From UBA5859 sp041940025 (GTDB taxonomy: Bacteria; Pseudomonadota; Gammaproteobacteria; UBA5859): a stretch of 64,000 nt of DNA. Below are positions 53,210-63,389 of the stretch, in pieces. The stretch is taken from contig JBGTSY010000005.1 of the NCBI GenBank assembly GCA_041940025.1, positions 1 through 64,000 on the forward strand, in the 5' to 3' direction. The notes under the pieces are model-generated. The model was not told the origin of the DNA, did not search any database, and worked only from the letters and a program-made list of their open reading frames with translations. Positions within the stretch are counted from its first letter, which is position 1; each line of letters starts with the position of its first letter. The position numbers were made by a program, and so were the translations under genes.

Positions 53210-53250
53210 TTGCGCCCACTTTTATCCTGCAAGCAAATATAGTTTTTGTG

Positions 53251-56200
53251 CTAAGGTCGGTAACGTAAATCGAGTGTGCAGGGGAAATCAGGGTTGTTCT
53301 GCTCTGTCTCTATTTGTAGTTTCCCAGAGCTGTGACCATATGGCCAAAACCGTGCGACACGACGGGCTTCGGCCTCATTCGCGTTTACTGGCAGGGTATC
53401 ATAGTTACGACCACTGGGGTGGGCGACATGATAGGTACAGCCACCGATGCTTTTTTCGTTCGCCCGATCATAAATATCGAACTTCAAGGGTGCATCACTG
53501 GGTAAGCGAGGATGGAGACCAAAGGTGGGTTGCCAGGCTTTAAAACGGATCCCAGCCACGTACGCACCTGGCGTCTCGGTGGAGTGCAATGGCACTGGTC
53601 GACCGTTACATAACAACTGATAACGTTCAACAGCAAAGTGTGTCACGCGTACTTCGATCCGTTCTACTGAGGAATCGACGAAGCGTGCGGTTCCCTGTGA
53701 AGTGATCTCTTCACCCAGTACGTGCCAGGGTTCGATGGCGCCACGTATCCGTAACATCATACCTTGATGCTGAACTTCACCAAACGACGGAAAGCGAAAC
53801 TCGAAGAACGGATTAAACCATGCGGGTTCGAATTCAAACCCGTGATGTTTGAGATCGTCAAGCACTTGGTGAAAATCCTGTTGTACATAGTAGGGCAGCA
53901 TAAAGCGATCATGTAAAGCTGTACCCCAGCGGATGGGTCGGCCCCGGTGAGGGCTGCGCCAAAATCTGGCCACCAATGCCCGCAGCAACAACATCTGTAG
54001 ACAACTCATTTGCCAGTGGGGCGGCATTTCAAAACCGCGAAATTCCAACAAGCCCAGTCGCCCCGTGCCGCCACTCGGATGATAAAGTTTGTCGATACAG
54101 AATTCTGCGCGGTGGGTATTTCCCGTAATATCCACTAACAAATTGCGGAACAGGCGATCCACCATCCAGGGTTCAGTGACCTCGCCGAGTGGTAACTGCT
54201 GCAGAGCGATTTCCAACTCGTAGAGGGCGTCATCCCGCGCCTCATCGACTCGCGGTGCCTGGGAGGTGGGGCCAATAAAGAGCCCCGAGAATAGATAAGA
54301 AAGTGAAGGGTGCTGTTGCCAATAGAGTACCAAGCTGGCTAATAGATCGGGACGGCGCAACAAGGGGCTGTCTGCTGGGGTGGCGCCTCCCAGGGTGACA
54401 TGATTGCCGCCACCGGTTCCAGTGTGGCGACCATCAAGCATGAACTTTTCAGTACCGAGCCGGGTCAGCCGGGCTTCCTCGTATAACGTTTCGATATTTG
54501 TGGTCAGTTGTTGCCAATCGTGGGCGGGGTGGATATTGACTTCAATGACACCGGGATCGGGTGTCACGGCTAACTTTCTCAGGCGTATATCCACCGGCGG
54601 TTCATAGCCTTCAATATCGATGGGCAGGTCGCAGGTTTTCGCTGTTGCTTCCAGCGCGGCGATCAATTCAATCCAATGTTCTAAATGAGTTAGCGGCGGT
54701 AGAAACACCCATAAGCGCCCGTCCCTCGGTTCGACACAGAGGGCAGTATGGGGAACGGACTCATACGCTCTCTCTGCATCGGCGCTGGGTTGTTGCTGGA
54801 TATGAGCCCCGACGGGGCTAGGGGGTTCAAATAGGCTGAATCGGCGTGCGATTTCGTTGGCTGGATCGAGCGCATCAAATCCTTCGAAATTATCTCTCGG
54901 TGCAACCTGTTGCCGCCGTGCCTGCCAGGGAAGTGAATCTAGGGGTAGGCGATAGCCCATCGGCGAGTCGCCAGGAAGCAGCACTAATTTTTCTCGCCGC
55001 AGTGGCCACAGGGCGCTATACCAACGCTGGTGACGATAATCCCATCCTAGCGGTAGGGCGAATCCGGTGGTGCGGTCTAGGCCCTGGTCAAGTAGTGCCA
55101 TTAATCGGCGACGTTCCATAGACGCTTTAAAATCGGTCTCTTGAGGTTGTAAATCTACGGGCAAGGTAGATTCTTGGTGTAGGTAATAAGTGACATCTTC
55201 AAAGGCCGGCATAATATTGCGGGCAGCGATGCCCAACTTGTCAGCCAAGGTCTGCAGAAATCGATGCGACTCTTCCAAGCTGATCTCAGGTGCCGTCGTC
55301 GGTGAAAGTAGTTCGGGTGAGTGCCACAGGGGTTCTGTGTCGGCGCGAAAAAAACAGTTGTATGACCAGCGGGGCAAAGGTTCACCGGGATACCATTTTC
55401 CTTGGCCGTGGTGTAACAAACCCTGAGAAGCGAAGCGCTGACTCAATCTTTTTAGTAGTGCCCGTGCTAAGCGCGCTTTATTCTCACCCAGTGCTGCGGT
55501 GTTCCATTCATCACCATCCCTGTCATCAATGGAGACAAAGGTGGGTTCGCCACCCTGAGTGAGGCGTACATCCTGTTGTTGAAGTTGCTCATCCACCGCC
55601 GCGCCTAACCGCATCACGGCTTGCCACTGCTGTTCGCTGTATGGCTTGGTGACCCGCGCATCCTCGTGGATGCGAATCACTTCGTTGTTAAAATGAAATT
55701 CAGTTTCACAGGGTTCTACTAATCCTGAGACAGGAGCCGCCGAGCTCGGATCAGGTGTACATGTGAGTGGAATATGTCCTTCTCCAGCAAATAAACCGGA
55801 GGTGGGATCCAATCCCAACCAGCCGGCGCCAGGTACATAGACTTCTGCCCAGGCGTGAAGATCAGTGAAGTCACGATCGGTACCTGAAGGTCCATCTAAG
55901 GATGTGGTATCTGCTTTCAACTGGATCAAGTAGCCGGAAACAAAACGCGCTGCAAGCCCCAAGTGACGTAAAATCTGCACTAACAGCCAGGTGCTGTCAC
56001 GACAAGAGCCAGTGTTTTTTTCCAAGGTTTGCTCACAACTCTGAACCCCAGGCTCCATGCGGATCAGATAGTTGATTTGCTGCTGCAGACGTTGGTTAAG
56101 CGCGACCAGAAATTCCACCGTTGGGGTGGCGTGTCGTTCCACGGAAGCGACCCATTTGCGTAATAGCGGCCCGGATTCACGACGAACCAAGTAGGGCTGT

Positions 56201-56541
56201 AAATGTTGACTGAGTTCTGCGTCGTATTTGAAGGGCCAATGTTGTGCAGACTCTTCTAAAAAGAAATCGAAGGGATTGATCACAGTGAGATTGGCAATCA
56301 GCTCCACATCGATGCAGAGCTTGGTGATTTTCTCAGGGAACACCACTCGTGCAATGAAATTGCCGAAGGGGTCCTGTTGCCAATTAATAAAGTGATCTTT
56401 AGGCAACACTTTTAAACTATAGCTCTGGATGTCCGTACGGCAGTGGGCCGCAGGTCGCAAGCGAATCAGATGAGGAGACGCTTTAACTGGCCGATCATAG
56501 TGATAGCTAGTTTGGTGGTGAACTGCAACCCGTATCGACAT
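53251..56541 (-). CDS. Transglutaminase-like / DUF2126 protein
   Basis: Large protein of 1096 residues. The first 270 are a transglutaminase-like cysteine peptidase or transferase with its N-terminal beta domain. The triad is Cys in NTGSCRDSTWLLVQ (about 180), His in DLHAWAEVYVPG (about 229) and Asp in WLGLDPTSG (about 245). The remaining 800 residues are DUF2126, containing VRLTQGGEPTFVSIDDRDGD and KFMLDGRHTGTGGGNHVTLG. ATG at 56541 follows a GTG one codon earlier. It starts 11 bases after the Anbu gene, so they form an operon convergent with the ATP-grasp operon. Confidence 0.93.
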   Translation of the reverse strand: MSIRVAVHHQTSYHYDRPVKASPHLIRLRPAAHCRTDIQSYSLKVLPKDHFINWQQDPFGNFIARVVFPEKITKLCIDVELIANLTVINPFDFFLEESAQHWPFKYDAELSQHLQPYLVRRESGPLLRKWVASVERHATPTVEFLVALNQRLQQQINYLIRMEPGVQSCEQTLEKNTGSCRDSTWLLVQILRHLGLAARFVSGYLIQLKADTTSLDGPSGTDRDFTDLHAWAEVYVPGAGWLGLDPTSGLFAGEGHIPLTCTPDPSSAAPVSGLVEPCETEFHFNNEVIRIHEDARVTKPYSEQQWQAVMRLGAAVDEQLQQQDVRLTQGGEPTFVSIDDRDGDEWNTAALGENKARLARALLKRLSQRFASQGLLHHGQGKWYPGEPLPRWSYNCFFRADTEPLWHSPELLSPTTAPEISLEESHRFLQTLADKLGIAARNIMPAFEDVTYYLHQESTLPVDLQPQETDFKASMERRRLMALLDQGLDRTTGFALPLGWDYRHQRWYSALWPLRREKLVLLPGDSPMGYRLPLDSLPWQARRQQVAPRDNFEGFDALDPANEIARRFSLFEPPSPVGAHIQQQPSADAERAYESVPHTALCVEPRDGRLWVFLPPLTHLEHWIELIAALEATAKTCDLPIDIEGYEPPVDIRLRKLAVTPDPGVIEVNIHPAHDWQQLTTNIETLYEEARLTRLGTEKFMLDGRHTGTGGGNHVTLGGATPADSPLLRRPDLLASLVLYWQQHPSLSYLFSGLFIGPTSQAPRVDEARDDALYELEIALQQLPLGEVTEPWMVDRLFRNLLVDITGNTHRAEFCIDKLYHPSGGTGRLGLLEFRGFEMPPHWQMSCLQMLLLRALVARFWRSPHRGRPIRWGTALHDRFMLPYYVQQDFHQVLDDLKHHGFEFEPAWFNPFFEFRFPSFGEVQHQGMMLRIRGAIEPWHVLGEEITSQGTARFVDSSVERIEVRVTHFAVERYQLLCNGRPVPLHSTETPGAYVAGIRFKAWQPTFGLHPRLPSDAPLKFDIYDRANEKSIGGCTYHVAHPSGRNYDTLPVNANEAEARRVARFWPYGHSSGKLQIETEQNNPDFPCTLDLRYRP

Positions 56542-56552
56542 CACGAAGCTTC

Positions 56553-57353
56553 TTATTTATTCTTTTTCGACTTGTTTCTATCGCTATGGATGGGTAATAC
56601 CTTGGTACTTGATTGACTTCTGGATTCCCACTCAAATTTCGGAAGCGCTTCAAAGGAGTGTTTGATGGCTTCGTTCCAGCGCTGGCGGATGTCGCTTAAA
56701 TACTGGTTTTCCTCATCTAACCGAATGTAGTGATCGCACTCGAAGGTGTCTTTCTCGTACACCAGCACTTCAATTGGCGGACCGACAGTGGCGTTGGATT
56801 TGATGGTGGAGTCCACCGAGACAATCGCGCAACGGGCGGCATCTTCTAAAGAGGTTTCTCGAGTCAGAATGCGATCTAAAATCGGTTTACCATATTTGCT
56901 CTCGCCGATCTGAAGGAAAGGCGTGTGATCGGAATCACTGATAAAGTTACCCGCAGAGTACATTAAATAGATATATGGTTCTCCACCTTTGATTTGCCCC
57001 CCTAAAATAAGTGAGGCGGAAGTATCAACTCCAGCGGAGGCGGTGGCAGCTTGTGCGTGTGCTTGTTCTTCGCGACTCACCGCGCTCATATATTTGGCTG
57101 CATCAAGCATTTTCGGGCAGGTCAGCAGATTGATTTTCGCTTCGGGATCTTCTAGATCCTGTTCCACTCGGTTGATTATCGATTGCGTGGTGGCTAAATT
57201 CCCCGCAGTCAAAATCACAAACAGTCTTCCGGGAGCAGGATTAAATATGTGCATTTTGCTGTGAGAGTAAAGCATATCCGCGCCCGCATTGGTCCTGGAA
57301 TCCGAACAGAATACCAATCCGTCGTGGGTTGAGATGGCGACGCAGTAGGTCAT
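56553..57353 (-). CDS. Anbu proteasome-type protease
   Basis: N-terminal nucleophile hydrolase of 266 residues related to HslV and 20S beta subunits. After Met removal Thr2 in MTYCVAIS becomes the catalytic residue, and SDSRTNAGADML, with the conserved Asp, FVILTAGNLATTQ and a lysine in KMHIF complete the expected site. Anbu forms open helical rings in other bacteria and has no assigned substrate. The C-terminal lysine- and serine-rich tail is short. It is the first gene before the transglutaminase/DUF2126 gene. Confidence 0.93.
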   Translation of the reverse strand: MTYCVAISTHDGLVFCSDSRTNAGADMLYSHSKMHIFNPAPGRLFVILTAGNLATTQSIINRVEQDLEDPEAKINLLTCPKMLDAAKYMSAVSREEQAHAQAATASAGVDTSASLILGGQIKGGEPYIYLMYSAGNFISDSDHTPFLQIGESKYGKPILDRILTRETSLEDAARCAIVSVDSTIKSNATVGPPIEVLVYEKDTFECDHYIRLDEENQYLSDIRQRWNEAIKHSFEALPKFEWESRSQSSTKVLPIHSDRNKSKKNK

Positions 57354-58765
57354 AGTGGTTGTACTTCTCTATCGGGCTGTCAAAACTTGTGAAAGTTTAG
57401 CGGATACAGATAGCCTAGGGCTAGGAAAACCTCTAATGTCTCGAGTCTGAATAGAAGTACGCAGAAAGAGTGCCAATTACTGGCAAATAACCTTGTTTGT
57501 GCCCAGGCTATTGGTGGTTAAGTGTGCACCTTTTAATCGGAACTGTGGCTTACAGCTAGCCCTGTGGTATTCGCAGTGGGTCAATATAAATTGTGATTAA
57601 ATCAATATAGTCAGGTTAAATTAGCCAATTTGTAACTGACTTCGGAAATGATTCGGAGGCTCATGCAGCTAAGCAGTGGGCCGCGAAGAACATTTTTTAA
57701 AACTCTTAACATATTGATATTGATAGAAATTATCAGGCGTGAATTTATCGTTAGAAAGCTAAAGAGTTGCTCAGAATGACCCTCCTGCACCTCTTTAACC
57801 AAGGGAAACTTTATGCCTTTTAGAATGGGCTGGTGAAGCAAGCTACTTCAGCTCTTTGCGTTTTCGCATGCGCCTTTAATACAGGATTACCATTATTTTC
57901 AGTGGCAACCGCAGCAACACGTTTCTCTGTAGGCGAAGCATATTTTTTGTTCCCTTCGACTAAATATTGGGGCGATGATCTCTTCCCATTTGTCTGTGTT
58001 GCGTGAAACCGTTTCCTCTTTAATTAGGCCGTGAGAGTTGCGGTCCGTCGCTAAGGGGGGAGCAAACCCAAAGCGCACTCTGGCACATCCTGGTTCGACA
58101 TGTGGACCAATGCCGGCCACAAGCCCGTTGCGCACTCACAAGTTGCAGTCCCTAGAACGACGGATCTGAATGGGCTCTAGAATGGCAAATATCAGCGGTC
58201 AAGCAATGAAATCTCAACTCACTACAGTGGAGTTTGTAAATACCAGATAGGCGACGACTCAAGAGGAAACAAGTAGAGAACATACATCCACGCCTCAGCT
58301 TGGGAGTTAGTGTCGGGTTACTGAGGGTGAGTGCTTGTAATACGCATCGGGACATTAACCTCTTTTGGTCTCGTCCGTTCGGGCTGTTGAGATACTGTTT
58401 CAGAAACTACACATGATCAGAGCGTAGCCAATACTATTATTTTGCGCGTGTGACAGCGACAGTCACGACAATTCCGGTGGTGCCCCCGTTAAAATGATGT
58501 AGGGCGCAAACACATACACTAAGTGGTGTAGACAACCGAGGTAAATGAATCGCGCACAACACGCTGATTACTGACAGGGCGTTCGTCTACATTCAGGACT
58601 CCATTTGAATAGACTCGTATGAGAAAGCAGCCTAATGCACGCTTACTCTGTTTAAAAACGAATTTTGTCGGGGTTTGCTTGTTGGTGCCACTCTATTTGC
58701 CCTGGATCAATAAGTTAGTGAGCGCACCATAGGAAGATTGCGTTGAATCAGTAAAGGGCTGTGGC
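57354..58765. other. Long gene-poor gap
   Basis: About 1.4 kb between Anbu and the pyruvate oxidoreductase gene with no recognisable gene. Short open frames exist, but none shows a family motif or ribosome site. The most protein-like is a minus-strand frame of 67 codons ending at 57820, lacking a standard start codon, with NNGNPVLKA and EGNKKYASPTEKR. GTGAC and GTCAC flank seven bases near 58449. The gap may be decayed gene material, regulatory sequence or an unrecognised RNA gene. Confidence 0.45.
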
Positions 58766-61700
58766 ATGACTGTCAATCAGAATAGAACACTGGACGGAAA
58801 CGAAGCTTGCGCCTATGTGGCGCACAAAACCAATGAAGTGATCGCCATCTATCCGATTACGCCGGCATCATCCATGGGGGAGCATGCCGATCACTGGTCA
58901 GCGCAAGAGCGTACCAATATCTGGAGTACCGTGCCGAAAATAGTGGAGATGCAAAGTGAAGGTGGCGCTGCGGGCACGATCCATGGGTCGCTGCAAGCCG
59001 GGGCACTCACCACTACCTTTACTGCATCACAAGGTTTGTTGCTGATGTTACCCAATATGTACAAGATTGCCGGGGAGTTGACTCCTACTGTGTTTCATGT
59101 GGCCGCACGCTCGGTGGCGGCGCAGGCGCTTTCAATTTTTTGCGACCATAGCGATGTGATGGCCGCTAGAGCAACGGGTTTTGCCATGCTGGTTTCCAAT
59201 TCTGTTCAGGAAACCTTGGACTTTGCTTTGATTGCCCAAGCGTCAACCTTGCTCGGTCGGATCCCCATGGTGCACTTTTTTGATGGTTTTCGTACCTCCC
59301 ACGAAGTGTCAAAAATAGAGGTGTTTGCAGATGAAGTGATTCAACAGATGATAGACGAGCACGCTCTGATTGAATTTCGTCATCGGGCTCTTAACCCGGA
59401 TTCTCCCGTCATTCGCGGCACGTCACAAAATCCAGACGTTTTTTTTCAGGCGCGCGAGACCGTCAATCCCTACTATGATCGCTTTGCAGAGATTGTCCAA
59501 CAACAAATGGACAAATTCGCGCTCTTGTCGGGAAGGCAATATCAGCTGTATGAATATATAGGAGACAAAGAAGCGACTCGTATAGTGGTGCTCATGGGTT
59601 CAGCCGCCGAAACAGTGGTGGAAACAGTAGCAACCTTGAATCTCAGTGGTGAAAAAGTCGGGGTATTAAAAGTCAGGTTGTTCCGTCCTTTTAGTGGCGC
59701 GAGGTTAATACAGGCGTTGCCTCGATCGGTTCAAAGCATCGCCGTATTGGATCGCACAAAAGAGCCTGGTGCGCAGGGCGAGCCCCTGTACAAAGACGTG
59801 GTGAGCGCGTTGGTTGAAGATCAGTCTTCTATGCAACCACGTTTCGAAAACATGCCCAGAATAATTGGTGGCCGCTATGGACTGGGCTCGAAAGAGTTTA
59901 ATCCGGGCATGATCAAAAGTATTTTTGATGAACTGAACACAGAAAAACCGAAAAACCATTTTACGGTTGGCATTCACGATGATCTGCAACAACGTCATTT
60001 AGCTTGGGATACGCGTTTTCGTAATGCTCATGAGGGCAAGGTGGTTCAGTGTCTGTTCTACGGCTTGGGATCCGACGGCACCGTCAGCGCCAATAAAAAC
60101 TCGATTAAAATCATTGGTGAACAAACCGAGCAATATGTTCAGGGCTATTTTGTTTATGACTCGAAGAAGTCGGGCGCAGTGACGGTCTCTCATCTGCGTT
60201 TTAGTGATCAGCGGATCCGCTCAAGTTATCTAATCGGCGAAGGTGATGCGGATTTTATCGCTTGTCATCAACAACGGTTTTTGTTCCGCTACGATATGTT
60301 GTCAATGGCCAAAGCAGACGCCACTTTTTTGCTCAATACCAGTGTGCCTGCAACTGAAGTGTGGGATAGCTTGCCTGCCTCCATGCAACAACAGATGCTG
60401 GATAAAAACATTCAGTTTTATTGTATAGATGCCTATGAGATAGCTAAAAAGTTGGGTATGGGTAGTCGCATCAATACGGTGATGCAGGTGTGTTTTTTTA
60501 TCATTACTGAAGTATTAACTATTGAAGATGCGGTTGCCGCCATTAAACAGTTCGTGCAGAAAAGTTATGGTGGCAAGGGACGTGCGATTGTACGGCAGAA
60601 TCACCAGGCGATTGATGAGGCGCGCAAATCGTTACAGAAAATTACCACTCCGAACAAGATCACCAGCCTATTACAACCACGTCCGCCAATGACCACTGGG
60701 GCGTCCGAATTTGTGCAACAGGTAACTGCGGAAATCATGGCGCATCGAGGAGATCAGATCCCGGTGAGCAAACTACCGGCTGATGGCAGCTATCCGTTGG
60801 GGACTGCCGCTTATGAAAAACGCCAACTGACCGATGAAATACCGCAAGTAGATTATCGTCTATGTACTCACTGTGGAAAATGCGCCTTTGTGTGCCCCCA
60901 TGGAGTGATTCGCAGTAAGGCGTTTGCAGAAGAGCAGGTAGCCAATGCGCCTTCAAGTTTTGATCATGTATCTATAAAGGGCAAAGACTATCCAGCCGGT
61001 ATGCATATTAGCTACCAAGTCTCAGCGGAGGATTGCACCGGCTGTGCATTGTGTGTTGATATTTGCCCAATTCGTGATAAATCACGAGCCAATTATAAGG
61101 CCATCAATATGGTGCCTTTGGCGCCGAAGCTCGATGAACAACAAAAGAACTGGAATTTCTTTTTACAGCTGCCGGACTATGCTAGAGAAGAGATTAAACT
61201 TAACACCATAAAAGGCTCTATGTTGTTTCAGCCGCTGTTTGAGTTTTCCGGTGCGTGCTCGGGATGTGGCGAGACGCCATATATTAAATTAGCTACCCAG
61301 CTGTTTGGAGATCGCATGTTGGTGGCGAATGCCACTGGCTGTTCTTCTATTTATGGTGGCAATCTACCCACAACTCCTTGGGCAAAAAATGGTGATGGTA
61401 GAGGACCTGCTTGGAACAACTCGCTGTTTGAAGACAACGCTGAATTTGGTATGGGCATGCGCTTGGCCATCGACACGCAGCGAGAATCTGCCCTGGAATT
61501 ATTAAAGCGAATGAGGGAGTCTTTAGACTGTAAATTAGTAGACGGTTTGATTCAGGCAGATCAATCTGATGAGACAGGCATACAATTGCAGCGAGAGCGT
61601 GTTGCCCAGTTAAAACAAAGATTGAAACAGTTATCCACTGTAGAGTCAGAGAGACTGGCAGCTATCGCTGAGTCTCTTTGCAAGCGATCTGTCTGGATCA

Positions 61701-62389
61701 TTGGTGGCGATGGTTGGGCTTACGATATCGGTTATGGTGGTTTGGATCATGTACTCGCATCCGGCAAAGATGTAAACATACTGGTGCTGGATACCGAGGT
61801 CTATTCCAACACTGGGGGCCAGACTTCCAAAGCGACTCCGCGTGGAGCAGTCGCTAAGTTTTCCGCCGCAGGAAAGTCGACGGCGAAAAAAGATTTAGCA
61901 CGCATCGCGATGGACTACGAAAATGTCTACGTGGCCCACGTGGCTTATGGGAGTAAAGATGTACAGACTTTGCATGCGTTTTTAGAAGCAGAGTCATTCA
62001 ATGGTCCCTCTTTAATTATTGCTTATGCGCCTTGTATTGCCCACGGCGTCGATCTCAAGAACAACCATAAGCAGCAGCAACTGGCAGTGGGGAGCGGCCA
62101 TTGGCCCCTATTTCGTTTCGATCCGCGCCTGGCTGTAGAAGGTAAAAATCCTCTACATCTGGATTCTAAGCCACCTTCTATCCCCTATCGTCAATTTGCT
62201 CAATCTGAAACCCGCTTTAATATGTTGTGGCGTGCGCATCCAGAGCGTGCAGAGCAGTTATTGCAGCAGGCGCAAGCCGAGGTCAGTGCACGATTCCATC
62301 GTTACCAACAGTTGGCCGAACTCAGTTGGGATGATGCAGAGCAGGTGCAGTCGCAACCCGCAAGCGAGGAAGGATCGCAACATGGTTGA
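58766..62389 (+). CDS. nifJ: Pyruvate:ferredoxin (flavodoxin) oxidoreductase
   Basis: Converts pyruvate and CoA to acetyl-CoA and carbon dioxide, reducing ferredoxin or flavodoxin. The 1207-residue single chain has all fused domains: pyrimidine-binding part with YPITPASSMGEHAD at about 30, a gamma-type domain, and a ferredoxin-like part with CTHCGKCAFVCPHG (near 700) and CTGCALCVDICP (near 757). The thiamine diphosphate domain has CSGCGETPYIK (near 830) and TEVYSNTGGQTSKATPRG (near 1012). It overlaps the DHOD-like gene by eight bases. The partner Rnf complex is elsewhere in this window. Confidence 0.97.
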   Translation: MTVNQNRTLDGNEACAYVAHKTNEVIAIYPITPASSMGEHADHWSAQERTNIWSTVPKIVEMQSEGGAAGTIHGSLQAGALTTTFTASQGLLLMLPNMYKIAGELTPTVFHVAARSVAAQALSIFCDHSDVMAARATGFAMLVSNSVQETLDFALIAQASTLLGRIPMVHFFDGFRTSHEVSKIEVFADEVIQQMIDEHALIEFRHRALNPDSPVIRGTSQNPDVFFQARETVNPYYDRFAEIVQQQMDKFALLSGRQYQLYEYIGDKEATRIVVLMGSAAETVVETVATLNLSGEKVGVLKVRLFRPFSGARLIQALPRSVQSIAVLDRTKEPGAQGEPLYKDVVSALVEDQSSMQPRFENMPRIIGGRYGLGSKEFNPGMIKSIFDELNTEKPKNHFTVGIHDDLQQRHLAWDTRFRNAHEGKVVQCLFYGLGSDGTVSANKNSIKIIGEQTEQYVQGYFVYDSKKSGAVTVSHLRFSDQRIRSSYLIGEGDADFIACHQQRFLFRYDMLSMAKADATFLLNTSVPATEVWDSLPASMQQQMLDKNIQFYCIDAYEIAKKLGMGSRINTVMQVCFFIITEVLTIEDAVAAIKQFVQKSYGGKGRAIVRQNHQAIDEARKSLQKITTPNKITSLLQPRPPMTTGASEFVQQVTAEIMAHRGDQIPVSKLPADGSYPLGTAAYEKRQLTDEIPQVDYRLCTHCGKCAFVCPHGVIRSKAFAEEQVANAPSSFDHVSIKGKDYPAGMHISYQVSAEDCTGCALCVDICPIRDKSRANYKAINMVPLAPKLDEQQKNWNFFLQLPDYAREEIKLNTIKGSMLFQPLFEFSGACSGCGETPYIKLATQLFGDRMLVANATGCSSIYGGNLPTTPWAKNGDGRGPAWNNSLFEDNAEFGMGMRLAIDTQRESALELLKRMRESLDCKLVDGLIQADQSDETGIQLQRERVAQLKQRLKQLSTVESERLAAIAESLCKRSVWIIGGDGWAYDIGYGGLDHVLASGKDVNILVLDTEVYSNTGGQTSKATPRGAVAKFSAAGKSTAKKDLARIAMDYENVYVAHVAYGSKDVQTLHAFLEAESFNGPSLIIAYAPCIAHGVDLKNNHKQQQLAVGSGHWPLFRFDPRLAVEGKNPLHLDSKPPSIPYRQFAQSETRFNMLWRAHPERAEQLLQQAQAEVSARFHRYQQLAELSWDDAEQVQSQPASEEGSQHG

Positions 62390-63389
62390 TTTAAAATCAC
62401 ACTACTTAGGTTTGCCATTGAAGAATCCCCTCATCCCCTCTTCATCACCTTTAACGGGGAACTTGGATGATGCACGGCAACTGGAAGATGGCGGAGCGGC
62501 AGCAATTGTGATGCCTTCCCTGTTTGAAGAGGCGTTGCTGGAAGATCAACAGCAGATGCACCAGTTCATGGATCATCAAATGATTGGCCATGGTGAAGCG
62601 GATTCCTTTTTGCCTTCAACGGTTACCTACAAAAGCCATCTGGATCACTATTTGGAAGATATAGTCACGTTAAAAAATGCGCTCGATATTCCGGTAATCG
62701 GCAGTTTAAATGGAGTGTCACTCACGGGGTGGTTAGAACATGCGGAGGACTTAAAGCAGGCAGGTTGCGATGCATTGGAGCTGAATGTCTATTATATATC
62801 GGCCAATCCCAATGAATCAGGCCATGAGGTGGAAAATCGATATGTGCAGATCTTGGAATCCTTGTGTGGGAAAATGGATTTACCGATTGGGGTAAAAATG
62901 TCTCACAGTTTTTCATCCATCGCACACTTTACGCGGCAGTTGCAGCAGGCCGGGGCGCAGGGCGTGGCGTTATTCAATCGGTTCTATCAACCAGATATTG
63001 ATCTTGTTAACTTGCGGGTGACGCCAAGGATCCAACTTTCAAGCTCAATTGAATCTCTGGAGCGCATACGTTGGATCGCGCTCCTACGAGGACACCTGCA
63101 GATGAACCTCGCAGCTACCGGTGGGTTTCATGATGCACAGGATGTGATGAAGGCTATGTTGGCTGGAGCGGATGCGGTTTATTTGTGCAGTGCCCTATTG
63201 CATCATGGCATACAACGTTTACCAGAAATAATCGAGGGAATGACAGCATGGATGGAAGAGTACGAGTATGAATCTATCGCGCAGCTCAAGGGCAGCGTCA
63301 GTTACCAACATGCCATTGATCCCGCCGCCTATGAACGGGCAAACTATCTGCAAACCCTGCACAGTTATCACTCTACCGACGACGAATAG
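62382..63389 (+). CDS. Dihydroorotate-dehydrogenase-like protein
   Basis: TIM-barrel flavoprotein of 335 residues resembling dihydroorotate dehydrogenase, with GLPLKNPLIPSSSPLTGNLD at the start, VIGSLNGVSLTGW, CDALELNVYYIS, LPIGVKMSHSFSS and LAATGGFHDAQDVMKAMLAGA near the phosphate-binding end. ATG at 62382 lies inside the nifJ tail and follows GAGGAAGG, which decides the start over the much longer open frame. The family is often found next to pyruvate oxidoreductases. Pyrimidine synthesis is not implied; the substrate is unknown. Confidence 0.9.
   Translation: MVDLKSHYLGLPLKNPLIPSSSPLTGNLDDARQLEDGGAAAIVMPSLFEEALLEDQQQMHQFMDHQMIGHGEADSFLPSTVTYKSHLDHYLEDIVTLKNALDIPVIGSLNGVSLTGWLEHAEDLKQAGCDALELNVYYISANPNESGHEVENRYVQILESLCGKMDLPIGVKMSHSFSSIAHFTRQLQQAGAQGVALFNRFYQPDIDLVNLRVTPRIQLSSSIESLERIRWIALLRGHLQMNLAATGGFHDAQDVMKAMLAGADAVYLCSALLHHGIQRLPEIIEGMTAWMEEYEYESIAQLKGSVSYQHAIDPAAYERANYLQTLHSYHSTDDE

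Noticed and set aside
57611..57841. Minus-strand frame of 76 codons in the long gap
   Set aside because: No ribosome site, no recognisable pattern, and an isoleucine/leucine-rich composition expected from AT-rich noncoding sequence.
58152..58355. Minus-strand frame of 67 codons in the long gap
   Set aside because: Composition rich in Cys, Arg and Ser with no motif; looks like chance.
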